NCBI GenBank assembly: GCA_016293975.1
Contig: JAEDCW010000003.1
Coordinates: 1-63,371 of the forward strand
From: Clostridia bacterium
GTDB taxonomy: Bacteria; Bacillota; Clostridia; Christensenellales; CAG-138
DNA length: 63,371 nt
Direction: 5' to 3'
Notes under the pieces: model-generated
Told to the model about the DNA's origin: nothing
The model's input: the letters and a program-made list of their open reading frames with translations, nothing else
Database searches by the model: none
Translations under genes and position numbers: made by a program
In this document: positions 1-7,328 of the stretch, piece after piece
Numbering within the stretch: position 1 is the stretch's first letter
How the letters are laid out: each line of letters begins with the position of its first letter

Positions 1-2
1 AG

Positions 3-878
3 GGCATAGGCAAGTTCGACAAGGGTGCGCTTATAGTTGACCTTTCCGAGTACGATATGCCCCCGTGCATAATATTAAAGAGCGACGGAAGCACCATTTA
101 CGCTACCCGTGACATAGCCGCCGCGAAGTACAGGAAGGCGACTTACGATTTCTATAAGCTCCTGTATGTTGTGGCGTATCAGCAGAATCTGCATTTCAAG
201 CAGTTCTTCAAGGTGCTTGAAATGCTGGGCGACACTTGGGTAAAGGATTGCGAGCACGTCAATTTCGGTATGGTGAGCATCGAGGACGGTTCTCTCTCCA
301 CGAGAAAGGGCAACATAGTCTATCTCGAGGACGTGCTCAACGCCGCAATCGAAAAGACGCGTGCGATAATCGAAGAAAAGAGCCCGGACCTGGACAACAA
401 GGACGAAGTCGCAAAGGCGGTCGGTGTGGGCGCGGTAGTTTGGGGAACGCTCTACAATTCGAGAATAAAGGACATCACTTTCAGCTACGCAAAGGCACTC
501 AACTTTGACGGCGAGACAGGCCCCTATGTACAGTATACGCACGCAAGGTGCTGTTCGGTGCTCAGAAGGGCGGAGGGCTATTCGCTCGACAAGGCGGACA
601 TATCCGTACTTAGTGACGAGTATTCGACTGCGCTTATAAAGGCGATAGCCGACTTGCCCGGAGTAATCGAGGATGCCGCACGGAAGAACGAGCCCTATCT
701 CATCTGCAGAGCGGTAATAGCGATATGTTCGAGCTTTAACCGCTTCTATTACGAGAACAGGATAATGGATGACAACGAAGGTACGAGAAGCGCAAGGCTT
801 GCCCTCACAGATGCGGCAAGATGTGCAATAAAATCAGGACTTTATCTGGTGGGACTGCAGGCCCCCGAAAGGATGTAA
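3..878 (+). CDS. argS: Arginyl-tRNA synthetase, C-terminal part
   Basis: The gene enters from the left edge; the reading frame is open from base 3, giving 291 visible residues of an enzyme usually near 560. It charges tRNA-Arg with arginine in the cytoplasm. The class I signature loop appears as STRKGN (about bases 296-314), the usual ArgRS form of KMSKS. GPYVQYTHAR marks the start of the DALR anticodon-binding helical domain that runs to the C-terminus. The N-terminal half with the HIGH motif lies outside the window. serS begins 1 base after the stop, so the two synthetase genes are probably co-transcribed. The family is certain; the true start cannot be seen. Confidence 0.97.
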   Translation, partial: GIGKFDKGALIVDLSEYDMPPCIILKSDGSTIYATRDIAAAKYRKATYDFYKLLYVVAYQQNLHFKQFFKVLEMLGDTWVKDCEHVNFGMVSIEDGSLSTRKGNIVYLEDVLNAAIEKTRAIIEEKSPDLDNKDEVAKAVGVGAVVWGTLYNSRIKDITFSYAKALNFDGETGPYVQYTHARCCSVLRRAEGYSLDKADISVLSDEYSTALIKAIADLPGVIEDAARKNEPYLICRAVIAICSSFNRFYYENRIMDDNEGTRSARLALTDAARCAIKSGLYLVGLQAPERM

Positions 879-879
879 T

Positions 880-2157
880 ATGATAGACATCAAGTTGCTC
901 AGAAGCGACCCAGAGTTGGTTCGTGAAAACATCAGAAAGAAATTTCAGGACGCAAAACTTCCCCTCGTGGACGAAGTTTTGGAGCTCGACCGCGAGTATC
1001 GCGCCGCAAATATGCGCTGTGATGAGCTTAGAAATCAGCGCAATGTCATATCAAAGCAGATAGGCATGTTCATGGCAAAGGGTCAGCGCGATGAGGCTGA
1101 GGAAGCAAAGCAGAAAGTGTCGCAGATGGCCGGCGAGATGGCGGAACTTGAGGCGAGGGAAAGCGTACTTTCCGAAGAAATCAGAAAGCGCATGCTCGTT
1201 ATACCTAACATAATCGACGAGAGCGTACCCATCGGCCGTGACGACAGCGAAAACGTCGAGATAGAGCGTTTCGGTGAGCCGGTAGTTCCCGATTTTGAGA
1301 TACCCTATCACGTAGACATAATGGAAAAGCTCAACGGCATAGATCTCGATTCGGCGAGAAAGACGAGCGGCAACGGCTTCTATTACCTCTGCGGCGACAT
1401 AGCACTGCTTCAGTCGGCACTGCTCTCTTACGCGAGGGACTTTATGGTAGACAGGGGATTCACCTACTACATTCCCCCTGTAATGATTCGCTCCGGCGTA
1501 GTCACGGGAGTTATGAGTTTTGCCGAGATGGAGAATATGATGTACAAGATAGAGGGCGAAGACCTTTACCTTGTAGGCACAAGCGAACACTCCATGATAG
1601 GCAAATTCATAGATACATTTACGAACGAGCACGAGCTTCCCAAGCGCATGACGAGCTATTCCGCCTGCTTCCGCAAGGAGGTCGGCGCACACGGCATCGA
1701 GGAGAGGGGCGTCTACAGGGTACATCAGTTTGAGAAACAGGAGATGGTAGTCGTCTGCAAGCCCGAGGACAGCAAGCAGATATTCTTTGAGATGCTAAGA
1801 AATACCGTAGACTTCTTCCGCACGCTGGACATACCCGTAAGGACACTCGAATGCTGCTCCGGCGACCTTGCCGACTTGAAGGTCAAGAGCGTCGACGTCG
1901 AGGCTTGGTCACCCCGTCAGAAGAAGTATTTTGAGGTGGGAAGCTGTTCCAATCTCGGAGATGCTCAGGCGAGACGACTCGGCATAAGAATAAAGGGAAA
2001 GTCAAAGGGCAGCTATCTTGCGCATACACTTAACAATACAGTGGTTGCACCTCCCAGAATGCTTATCGCATTTTTGGAGAACAACCTCAATGAGGACGGC
2101 AGCATAAGGATACCCGAAGCACTCGTGCCCTATATGCGGCGCACGCGCATTGGATAA
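880..2157 (+). CDS. serS: Seryl-tRNA synthetase, atypical motif 3
   Basis: A 425-residue class II synthetase that charges tRNA-Ser. Residues 1-110 form the charged helical-hairpin tRNA-binding arm. The serine-binding TSE triplet lies in LVGTSEHSM, motif 2 is seen around RVHQFEKQEM, and motif 3 is near the C-terminus. Motif 3 is unusual: it reads HTLNNTVVAPPR where most bacterial enzymes have HTLNGSGLAVGR, and the upstream block reads CSNLGDAQARR rather than the common SNCxDFQARR type. That points to the archaeal-like/alternative SerRS branch rather than the standard bacterial one. The start ATG lies 1 base after the argS stop. Function is near certain; which SerRS clade it belongs to is inferred from motifs only. 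Confidence 0.95.
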   Translation: MIDIKLLRSDPELVRENIRKKFQDAKLPLVDEVLELDREYRAANMRCDELRNQRNVISKQIGMFMAKGQRDEAEEAKQKVSQMAGEMAELEARESVLSEEIRKRMLVIPNIIDESVPIGRDDSENVEIERFGEPVVPDFEIPYHVDIMEKLNGIDLDSARKTSGNGFYYLCGDIALLQSALLSYARDFMVDRGFTYYIPPVMIRSGVVTGVMSFAEMENMMYKIEGEDLYLVGTSEHSMIGKFIDTFTNEHELPKRMTSYSACFRKEVGAHGIEERGVYRVHQFEKQEMVVVCKPEDSKQIFFEMLRNTVDFFRTLDIPVRTLECCSGDLADLKVKSVDVEAWSPRQKKYFEVGSCSNLGDAQARRLGIRIKGKSKGSYLAHTLNNTVVAPPRMLIAFLENNLNEDGSIRIPEALVPYMRRTRIG

Positions 2158-2174
2158 AAGCATCGGAGGAGCAA

Positions 2175-2843
2175 ATGAAATCTGTTGGAATAATCGGTCT
2201 GGGTTTGTACGGACGAGCGGTGCTGGAGACACTTATTGAAAACGGCGGCTTCAGCGTGTCGGCGTATGACAATAACATGGATAAGCTCACGAGCATAGCC
2301 CACCTGTGCACCGATACAAAGTGCGTCGATGCATCTACAGAGGAGGGCATGGACAGCATTCCCGTAGAGATGTTCGACTGCATAGTAATCGGCATAGGCA
2401 CGGACATAAAGGCATCGCTCTTTGCTACTATGATGTGTCGCGAGAGGGGTGCAAAGAGGATAGTATCGAAGGCGACCGACAGAAAGCACGCGAGACTGCT
2501 TAGCCTTTCGGGGGCTGACCTCGTCATAAGTCCCGAGGTCGAGAGCGGAAAGTTGCTTGCAAAGGCTATACAGTGCAACAGCAATGATGTCGTCGAGCTG
2601 TTTACTTCCGGCGGAAACGTAGAAATAGCCGCCATAAACGTACCGAGGGAATGGATAGGCAAGACCATAATCCAGGTCGACGTCAGAAAGCGTTTCGACG
2701 TGAACTTTATCGCAATGCGCGACCGGGGCGGGCTTTTGAGTTTAGTTGATACACAGGCGCCGCTCAAGGAGGGCGAGACACTCGTAGCCATAGCGCAGCG
2801 GTCGGAGATGGAACGTTTCCTTAAAAAGATTGCGATGAAATAA
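2175..2843 (+). CDS. TrkA/KtrA-type potassium uptake regulator
   Basis: A 222-residue cytoplasmic regulator of a Ktr/Trk potassium channel. Residues 1-130 are an RCK N-domain with a Rossmann nucleotide-binding loop (GLGLYG, residues 8-13) followed by an acidic YDNN turn. Residues 135-220 are a TrkA-C ligand domain ending in GETLVAIAQR. The length matches KtrA. The ribosome binding site CGGAGGAG precedes the ATG, and serS ends 17 bases upstream, so it may be the last gene of the argS-serS unit; a terminator follows. The membrane partner (KtrB/TrkH) is not in this window. Family assignment is firm; partner and ligand (NAD(H), ATP/ADP or c-di-AMP) are not shown. Confidence 0.9.
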   Translation: MKSVGIIGLGLYGRAVLETLIENGGFSVSAYDNNMDKLTSIAHLCTDTKCVDASTEEGMDSIPVEMFDCIVIGIGTDIKASLFATMMCRERGAKRIVSKATDRKHARLLSLSGADLVISPEVESGKLLAKAIQCNSNDVVELFTSGGNVEIAAINVPREWIGKTIIQVDVRKRFDVNFIAMRDRGGLLSLVDTQAPLKEGETLVAIAQRSEMERFLKKIAMK

Positions 2844-2852
2844 CAGCAACGC

Positions 2853-2876
2853 ACGGGGCATATGCCCCGTGTTTTT
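2853..2876 (+). terminator. Rho-independent terminator after the ktrA-like gene
   Basis: ACGGGGCA/TGCCCCGT forms a GC-rich hairpin followed by GTTTTT, 9 bases after the stop codon. It closes the argS-serS-ktrA unit. Confidence 0.85.
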
Positions 2877-2937
2877 GCGTATTTATGTGCTCAAGGCGTG
2901 TAAAATTCGAGCGGAATAATTTTAGTAAAAAAACCCG

Positions 2938-2966
2938 TTGACAAACTATGCGGCTTTATGTACAAT
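2938..2966 (+). promoter_or_regulatory. Promoter of tRNA-Glu
   Basis: A perfect -35 box TTGACA (2938-2943), a 17-base spacer and a near-consensus -10 box TACAAT (2961-2966). The tRNA begins 19 bases after the -10 box. Confidence 0.85.
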
Positions 2967-2984
2967 AATGTTCGCATGCTCCGT

Positions 2985-3060
2985 GCTCCGTTCGTCTAGT
3001 GGCCGAGGACGTCGCCCTCTCACGGCGAAAACAGGGGTTCGACTCCCCTACGGGGTGCCA
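2985..3060 (+). tRNA. tRNA-Glu (anticodon CUC)
   Basis: A 76-base cloverleaf. The acceptor arm GCTCCGT pairs with ACGGGGT (with G-U pairs), the anticodon stem TCGCC/GGCGA encloses loop CTCTCAC with anticodon CTC, and the T arm is GGGGTTCGACTCCCC. CCA is encoded at the 3' end. It reads GAG codons. It has its own promoter and terminator and so is a monocistronic gene. Confidence 0.95.
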
Positions 3061-3064
3061 TGCG

Positions 3065-3101
3065 AAAAACCACTCTTGTCGGAAGACAAAAGTGGTTTTT
3101 T
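3065..3101 (+). terminator. Terminator of tRNA-Glu
   Basis: AAAAACCACT...TTGTC-GGAA-GAC...AGTGGTTTTT forms a long hairpin starting 5 bases after the CCA end and ends in a T run. The A-rich 5' arm means it could work in both directions. Confidence 0.88.
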
Positions 3102-3104
3102 CAA

Positions 3105-3205
3105 TGATATCCGCTCCCTGCGGTCGCGGGTGATATACCTGACGGCATGATACATGCTTCGCAGGTGATATACGCTTCGGGTATGAAGGAACGGATAGCA
3201 TATCA
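3105..3205 (+). repeat. Short TGATAT-box palindromic repeat array
   Basis: TGATAT/TGATAC boxes occur at 3105, 3131, 3149 and 3166, and the inverted form ATATCA lies at 3200. Between them are short self-complementary spacers such as TGC-TTCG-CA and ATAC-GCTTCG-GGTAT. The spacing is about 17-26 bases. No protein-coding potential is seen. The arrangement resembles the small non-coding repeat clusters found near tRNA genes in some Clostridia. Identity as a mobile or regulatory repeat is inference. Confidence 0.5.
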
Positions 3206-3487
3206 CACAAACTTCAATTTTTTACGATGCAGACGGTAAAAGAGTAGGTCTTTTACTCATAGCAAAAACCGGAACAGAAAGCTGCTCCGGCCAACAGACG
3301 TCCACAAGTGTCATGTAGCACCATGGAAAGTGCCAACAAAGAGTCGGGGGAGAGTTAATATAGCTGTATTCACTTCAAAAGCACCTGTCAAGATCCTTTC
3401 ATGCTTCATGCTGAAGGAGTGGGTAAGAATCAATGAATATGACACAACTGCAGTGAGTTTCCCATTGCTTCCAATCTCCCCGCATGT
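3206..3487. other. Intergenic stretch without a recognisable gene
   Basis: Between the repeat array and the next hairpin I see no ORF with a ribosome binding site and family resemblance. An ACCGGAAC...GCTCCGG stem-like stretch lies at about 3267-3290. The segment could be the transcribed body of a small RNA ending at the hairpin at 3488-3523, but no clear promoter was found. Confidence 0.3.
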
Positions 3488-3523
3488 ACCGCTTTTGTCT
3501 GCCGGCAGGAGCGGTTTTTTTTG
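3488..3523 (+). terminator. Orphan terminator-like hairpin upstream of the PPTase gene
   Basis: ACCGCT pairs with AGCGGT around an inner palindrome CTGCCGGCAG and is followed directly by eight T residues. No protein gene ends upstream of it, so it either terminates an unannotated small RNA or insulates the promoter that follows. Confidence 0.65.
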
Positions 3524-3578
3524 AATGCACATTCGGGTAAAGAATTTGTATTTGGCGGTAAAGAAGCGGTAAAACATC

Positions 3579-3606
3579 TTTACATGTGTCGACTTACGTA
3601 TATAAT
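3579..3606 (+). promoter_or_regulatory. Promoter of the phosphopantetheinyl transferase gene
   Basis: TTTACA (3579-3584), a 16-base spacer and a perfect TATAAT (3601-3606). The position rules out an upstream in-frame start at 3586, which would lie inside the promoter, and fixes the start at 3625. Confidence 0.75.
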
Positions 3607-3624
3607 ACTCGCAAAGGGGTGCGG

Positions 3625-4272
3625 ATGACCAAGATAAGCATATATTATACGAGCATATACGACTGCGACGGGCTTATACTAGAGCCTATTTTGAGCGAGC
3701 AGAGACATAAGAGAAATGCGCAGCTTACGCACGAAAAACAGATAATGCACAGTAATGCCGCGGAGGTATGTCTTTGTGCGGCGCTGTTTGACAGGGGTGT
3801 AAAATTGCCTCCCGATTACAAATACAACGCGCTCGGACTTCCCGTGCTTAACGGCAACGAGTATTTCGTTAGTCTGAGCCACTCAGACGAATACTGCGCC
3901 TGTGCCGTAAGCGACGAGCCCGTTGGCTTGGATGTCGAGAGGTCGAGGATTGTGCATTGGAAGCTCTACGACCGCATACGCATGATGGATGAGCCTACAC
4001 CCAAAGACAATGAAGAGGTGATAGAGCTTTGGACGCAGAAGGAAGCGGTACTCAAGCTTACCGGGTGTGCAATAACCGGGAGCATGAGAAGTTTCGGCGT
4101 ATTTTATCCCGAGGTAAGGATGGGCGACGAGGCGCCTTTTGCCTATGTCAGCAGTCAGAAGAACGATTCGTACTGGATTTCTGTGGCGGCATATCACTCG
4201 ATTGAGCATGAACTTATAAAGGTGACACGCGAGAAGGCGCTCGAAATGCTCACTGCAACAAAAAAGCAATAG
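3625..4272 (+). CDS. 4'-phosphopantetheinyl transferase, Sfp/AcpT superfamily
   Basis: A 215-residue enzyme that moves the phosphopantetheine arm of coenzyme A onto a carrier-protein serine. The magnesium-binding GLDVE motif lies at about residues 110-114, and WTQKEAVLKLTG is the WxxKEA motif. The domain size fits the Sfp type rather than the short AcpS type. The start at 3625 has an AAGGGG ribosome binding site and sits just after a promoter. The gene stands alone between terminators, and no carrier protein, NRPS or PKS gene is in the window, so it may serve fatty-acid ACP as the general enzyme or act on a remote cluster. Family confident, substrate unknown. Confidence 0.85.
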   Translation: MTKISIYYTSIYDCDGLILEPILSEQRHKRNAQLTHEKQIMHSNAAEVCLCAALFDRGVKLPPDYKYNALGLPVLNGNEYFVSLSHSDEYCACAVSDEPVGLDVERSRIVHWKLYDRIRMMDEPTPKDNEEVIELWTQKEAVLKLTGCAITGSMRSFGVFYPEVRMGDEAPFAYVSSQKNDSYWISVAAYHSIEHELIKVTREKALEMLTATKKQ

Positions 4273-4324
4273 CATCGCACTCACGGCGCACACAAATGTG
4301 TATACACTACAAATCATGGAGAAA

Positions 4325-4361
4325 CGGACAAACGACGCAGGGGTCGTTTTTTTATTGTCCG
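4325..4361 (+). terminator. Nested terminator before the capsid cassette
   Basis: An inner hairpin AACGAC/GTCGTT with a T run lies inside an outer pair CGGACAA/TTGTCCG (4325-4331 with 4355-4361). The inner hairpin terminates PPTase transcription. The outer arms could form a longer competing stem that buries the T run. About 18 bases upstream is the palindrome GTGTATACAC (about 4298-4307), which could be an operator or part of a weak promoter for the cassette; no good -35 box was found. Confidence 0.65.
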
Positions 4362-4401
4362 AAAAGGGGATTCTCCGCAGAAAAAAATCACAGGAGGTAA
4401 C

Positions 4402-4881
4402 ATGAAACAAATTGAAATGTCGGAAGAAGCGGCTTTCACAAAACCCGATGAAGCCGCACTGGTCGCACAGCTATGCGAAATCTATGGGGCAGACGAAAAC
4501 AGTGCGCGCCGTATGCTCAGGGGAGAAAACGCAGTATACGAGGCGGCCCTGCTTGCTATCTGTGAGCTTATGCGTATGGCGGCGGAAAGCGGCGAGGAGT
4601 TTGATATCAAGGGCTATATAGAGGACGAACGCTTCTGTGAACTGCTTACGCAGATGCCCTGCCGCGAGGCTGTTGAGAGAATCGAGCTTGCGCGCCGCGA
4701 AAACGAGGTGCTTGCCGGCATGCGCAGTATAGCCGAAAACGCTTCACTGCCGTCTCAGATCGCGGCAAGACTGCCCGCAAGGGGAGAGAGAAACTACATG
4801 AGTATGAGCAGCGTCGACTTTCGCAGATTAAGCGAGCAGCTAAGAGCCGCTCACGGAAGAGGTAGAAGAATAACACTTTAG
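4402..4881 (+). CDS. Small acidic helical protein, scaffold-like, upstream of capsid gene
   Basis: 159 residues, not recognised as a named family. The sequence is acidic and strongly helix-forming over residues 5-120 (AALVAQLCEIYGADENSARR and similar), then has a basic tail ending HGRGRRITL. This acidic helical body with a basic C-terminus, directly upstream of a major capsid gene, is the profile of phage scaffolding proteins, which bind the inner capsid shell through a basic tail. That role is inference from position and composition. The ribosome binding site AGGAGGT lies 4 bases before the ATG. The capsid gene follows after 8 bases. Confidence 0.6.
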   Translation: MKQIEMSEEAAFTKPDEAALVAQLCEIYGADENSARRMLRGENAVYEAALLAICELMRMAAESGEEFDIKGYIEDERFCELLTQMPCREAVERIELARRENEVLAGMRSIAENASLPSQIAARLPARGERNYMSMSSVDFRRLSEQLRAAHGRGRRITL

Positions 4882-4889
4882 GAGGAAAC

Positions 4890-6092
4890 ATGACTAACAC
4901 AACCATAAACACCGCGTCGGTAACGGCGCTTAATAAGACATTTTATGACAGACAGCTTTTGGAAAGCGCTACATCGAGGTTCGTACACACAAAGTTCGGA
5001 CAGAAGCGACCCATTCCCAAGCACAACGGCAAGAGGGTAGAGTTCCGTCGTTGGAATCTGTTTGACCCGAGCATAGAGGGCAACAAGCTTAGCGAGGGCG
5101 TGACACCCGAAGGACAGTCACTCGCACAGACGACGCTCGAGGCGACGATCGAACAGTACGGCGCATATGTCGAGGTCACAGACCTGCTCGACATGACCGC
5201 ATACGACAGCGTTATAGCGGACTCCGCAGAGCTTTTGGGCGAACAGCTCGGGACCTGCATAGAATGGGTGACGAGGGATGCACTGAGCTCGGGAAGCAAT
5301 GTACAGTACGCAGGAGGCAAGCTCAATAGGCTGAGTCTCACGGGTGAGGACAAGCTTACGGTGGACGAGGTGCGCCGCGCCGTGCGTTCACTCAAGCGTG
5401 CAAAGGCGAGACCATTCTCGGAGGACGGCAGAAAGCCGCACTTTGTGTGCATATGCTCACCTGAGGCTACCTACGATTTGCAGAGTGATACACTTTGGCA
5501 GGACGTGTCAAAATACTCAAATGCCGAGGCCATATACTCAGGCGAGATAGGCAGGCTGTTCGGAGTGGTATTCGTTGAAAGCACAGAAGCAAAGGTATTC
5601 TCGCAGAGCGTACTCAACACAGTAAAGGCATCGACGACATCGTCTACTTCGTTTGCGCTTAAGAATGTGCCCACGGAGGCGGAGAAGCGTTATCTCTCAA
5701 AGGGCGGCAATAAAATCAAAATTGGCACAACGGAGTACACGCTTGCGGCGACAGGCTCGTTCAACGAGAATACAAACACAGTCAAGCTCACAACTGCGGC
5801 AACTCTCACAGCGGATGCGGTCGTATACTCGGAAGATGCGGGCGCCATCGACCCGAGTACACACAAGGGACTCGATATTCATTCGACGATAGTATTTGGC
5901 AGGGATGCTTATGGCATTATCGATCTCGAAGGCGAGGGCACTATGCAGACCATAATCAAGCCTCATGGCTCGGCAGGCGCTACCGACCCCCTCAATCAGC
6001 GTGCGACGGTCGCGGCAAAGGTAGCAGGCTTTACCGTTAAGCTCCTAAATGAACTGTGGCTCGTGAGAATTGAGCACGCGGTAAGCGAGTGA
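4890..6092 (+). CDS. N4-gp56-type phage major capsid protein
   Basis: 400 residues. The N-terminus (TALNKTFYDRQLLESA, then a conserved region with PIPKHNGKRVEFRRW) and the following core match the N4-gp56 family of HK97-fold major capsid proteins found in podoviruses and many Clostridia prophages. Residues about 241-318 form a Ser/Thr-rich insertion (SSTSFALK...TTAATLTADAVVYSE) before the fold resumes at HSTIVFGRDAYG; it is probably a surface-exposed domain. The frame is complete, with a GGAGG ribosome binding site. The gene sits between a scaffold-like and an internal-protein-like gene, but no portal or terminase gene is nearby. Family assignment is from memory of sequence pattern and is strong; assembly into particles is untested. 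Confidence 0.88.
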   Translation: MTNTTINTASVTALNKTFYDRQLLESATSRFVHTKFGQKRPIPKHNGKRVEFRRWNLFDPSIEGNKLSEGVTPEGQSLAQTTLEATIEQYGAYVEVTDLLDMTAYDSVIADSAELLGEQLGTCIEWVTRDALSSGSNVQYAGGKLNRLSLTGEDKLTVDEVRRAVRSLKRAKARPFSEDGRKPHFVCICSPEATYDLQSDTLWQDVSKYSNAEAIYSGEIGRLFGVVFVESTEAKVFSQSVLNTVKASTTSSTSFALKNVPTEAEKRYLSKGGNKIKIGTTEYTLAATGSFNENTNTVKLTTAATLTADAVVYSEDAGAIDPSTHKGLDIHSTIVFGRDAYGIIDLEGEGTMQTIIKPHGSAGATDPLNQRATVAAKVAGFTVKLLNELWLVRIEHAVSE

Positions 6093-6096
6093 GTGG

Positions 6097-6837
6097 GTGA
6101 GGCGCATGGGAATTTTTAAGATAGCGGCAGGCAAAAAGCCCAAAAAAGGCGCAAATGCTGATATAAACGCGAGCACGGCGCAGACTGCGGCGGTGACCGA
6201 AACAACAGAGAATACTGCAACATGCAACGAAACTTTGGCGTTTAACGCGATGTACGGCGGCATACTCAATGCGCTCAAGGCGGAGGGAAATGGTTTTGTC
6301 GGCATGACAGATGACGAGATATACGACATGCTCTCGGGAATGCTCAGACCTGCGTTTGACAGGGCGGTTCAGGACCGGATGCGCGAGGGCGGCAGACTTA
6401 TCGGTCAGATAGCCTCCGATGCGAACGAAAGGGGCGTAGGAAGCTCCTCATATGTACAGGGCGAGCTCGAGGAGGCGCGCGAGGATACAGCAAGCGACAT
6501 TGCACTTTTAGAGCAAACGTATGCGCAGGAGCTTGCAAACGGCATGTACGAGGCGCTTCGCCGCAGAAACAGCGCAGGGAGAAACGGCGGCATATCGCGG
6601 CAAAATCAGAGCACTTCAATTCAAGGAAATACACTTGCCGAGATGACTGCGTATTTTGACGGTCTGCCTGCAAAGACGAGGCGCGCGGTGCTGTTTTCTA
6701 CGGACCCGTATTGGGAGGAAGTAAGGGCAAAGCTGCGCTCTGCACTGGGCAAAAACGAGTTTGAAAGATTGCTCGCCCACTACAGGGGGAGCAGGTCAAG
6801 CGGTGCTCCTTACAGAACCGAAAGTACGGTGAACTGA
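6097..6837 (+). CDS. Capsid-cassette protein of unknown function, possible internal virion protein
   Basis: 246 residues beginning 4 bases after the capsid gene. The first 20 residues are strongly basic (GIFKIAAGKKPKKG), followed by a Thr/Ala-rich linker, then an alpha-helical middle (residues about 60-155) rich in Ala, Glu and Arg, and a second helical part near AEMTAYFDGLPAKTRRAV. There is no signal peptide or membrane segment. I do not recognise a named family. A basic, helical protein next to the capsid gene would fit an internal or DNA-associated head protein, but this is only positional inference. Translation is probably coupled to the capsid gene. Confidence 0.55.
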   Translation: MRRMGIFKIAAGKKPKKGANADINASTAQTAAVTETTENTATCNETLAFNAMYGGILNALKAEGNGFVGMTDDEIYDMLSGMLRPAFDRAVQDRMREGGRLIGQIASDANERGVGSSSYVQGELEEAREDTASDIALLEQTYAQELANGMYEALRRRNSAGRNGGISRQNQSTSIQGNTLAEMTAYFDGLPAKTRRAVLFSTDPYWEEVRAKLRSALGKNEFERLLAHYRGSRSSGAPYRTESTVN

Positions 6838-6838
6838 T

Positions 6839-7231
6839 ATGAAACAGATACTTACCGTGCTTAAGGGCGTTCTCGCCGCGACAGGCGGGGTGTTTGGCTT
6901 TCTGTTTGGCCCCATGGACATCATGCTCACTGCACTATGCGTGCTCGTGGCGACGGACTATATAACGGGCGTTGCAGGAGCGGCGATAAGGGGCGAATTG
7001 AGCAGCAAAACAGGCTTCAAAGGTCTGTTTAAGAAGCTTATGATATTTGCGCTCGTGGCGGTCGCCAACATTGCGGACATGATAATACCAGAGGCAAATG
7101 CGGCATTTAGGAGCATGACCATAATGTTCTATGCGACAAACGAGGCGTTGAGCGTTATCGAGAATGCGATAGGTATGGGGCTCGATGTTCCGCAGAAGCT
7201 TAAGGAGCTGTTTTCTCACAGGGATGAGTAG
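6839..7231 (+). CDS. Phage holin, Holin_4/TcdE-like family
   Basis: 130 residues with hydrophobic segments at about 10-27, 29-50, 68-85 and 90-110 and the signature region ATDYITGVAGAAIRGELSSK, followed by GLFKKL. This matches the toxin-secretion/phage-lysis holin family (Pfam Phage_holin_4_1), small membrane proteins that open pores for endolysin or protein release. It starts 1 base after the preceding stop, so it belongs to the capsid transcription unit. No endolysin gene follows; the next element is a bidirectional terminator. It could serve particle release or protein export. Confidence 0.85.
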   Translation: MKQILTVLKGVLAATGGVFGFLFGPMDIMLTALCVLVATDYITGVAGAAIRGELSSKTGFKGLFKKLMIFALVAVANIADMIIPEANAAFRSMTIMFYATNEALSVIENAIGMGLDVPQKLKELFSHRDE

Positions 7232-7273
7232 AGAGCTTTGCGGCGAATGAACGCCGGCAGAGGATAAAAGCAT

Positions 7274-7321
7274 AAAAAAGACAGGTCCGTGTCGCGTGCG
7301 CCTCACGGATCTGTTTTTTTC
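7274..7321. terminator. Bidirectional terminator between holin and EamA genes
   Basis: ACAGGTCCGTG (7281-7291) pairs with CACGGATCTGT (7304-7314); an A run precedes it and a T run follows it. It ends the first half of the capsid cassette on the + strand and the EamA transporter on the - strand. Confidence 0.88.
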
Positions 7322-7328
7322 GTAAAGT

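Noticed and set aside
2985..3060. tRNA-Glu as an attachment site for the viral cassette
   Set aside because: No second copy of the tRNA 3' end was seen near 10.8 kb, no integrase is present, and a host-type PPTase gene lies between the tRNA and the cassette.
3586..3624. Upstream start of the PPTase gene
   Set aside because: The codons overlap the -10 box of its promoter, so they cannot be part of the main transcript.
4890..6092. Capsid gene as an encapsulin
   Set aside because: The N-terminus and length match N4-gp56 phage capsids rather than the shorter encapsulin shell proteins, and no peroxidase or ferritin-like cargo gene is adjacent.
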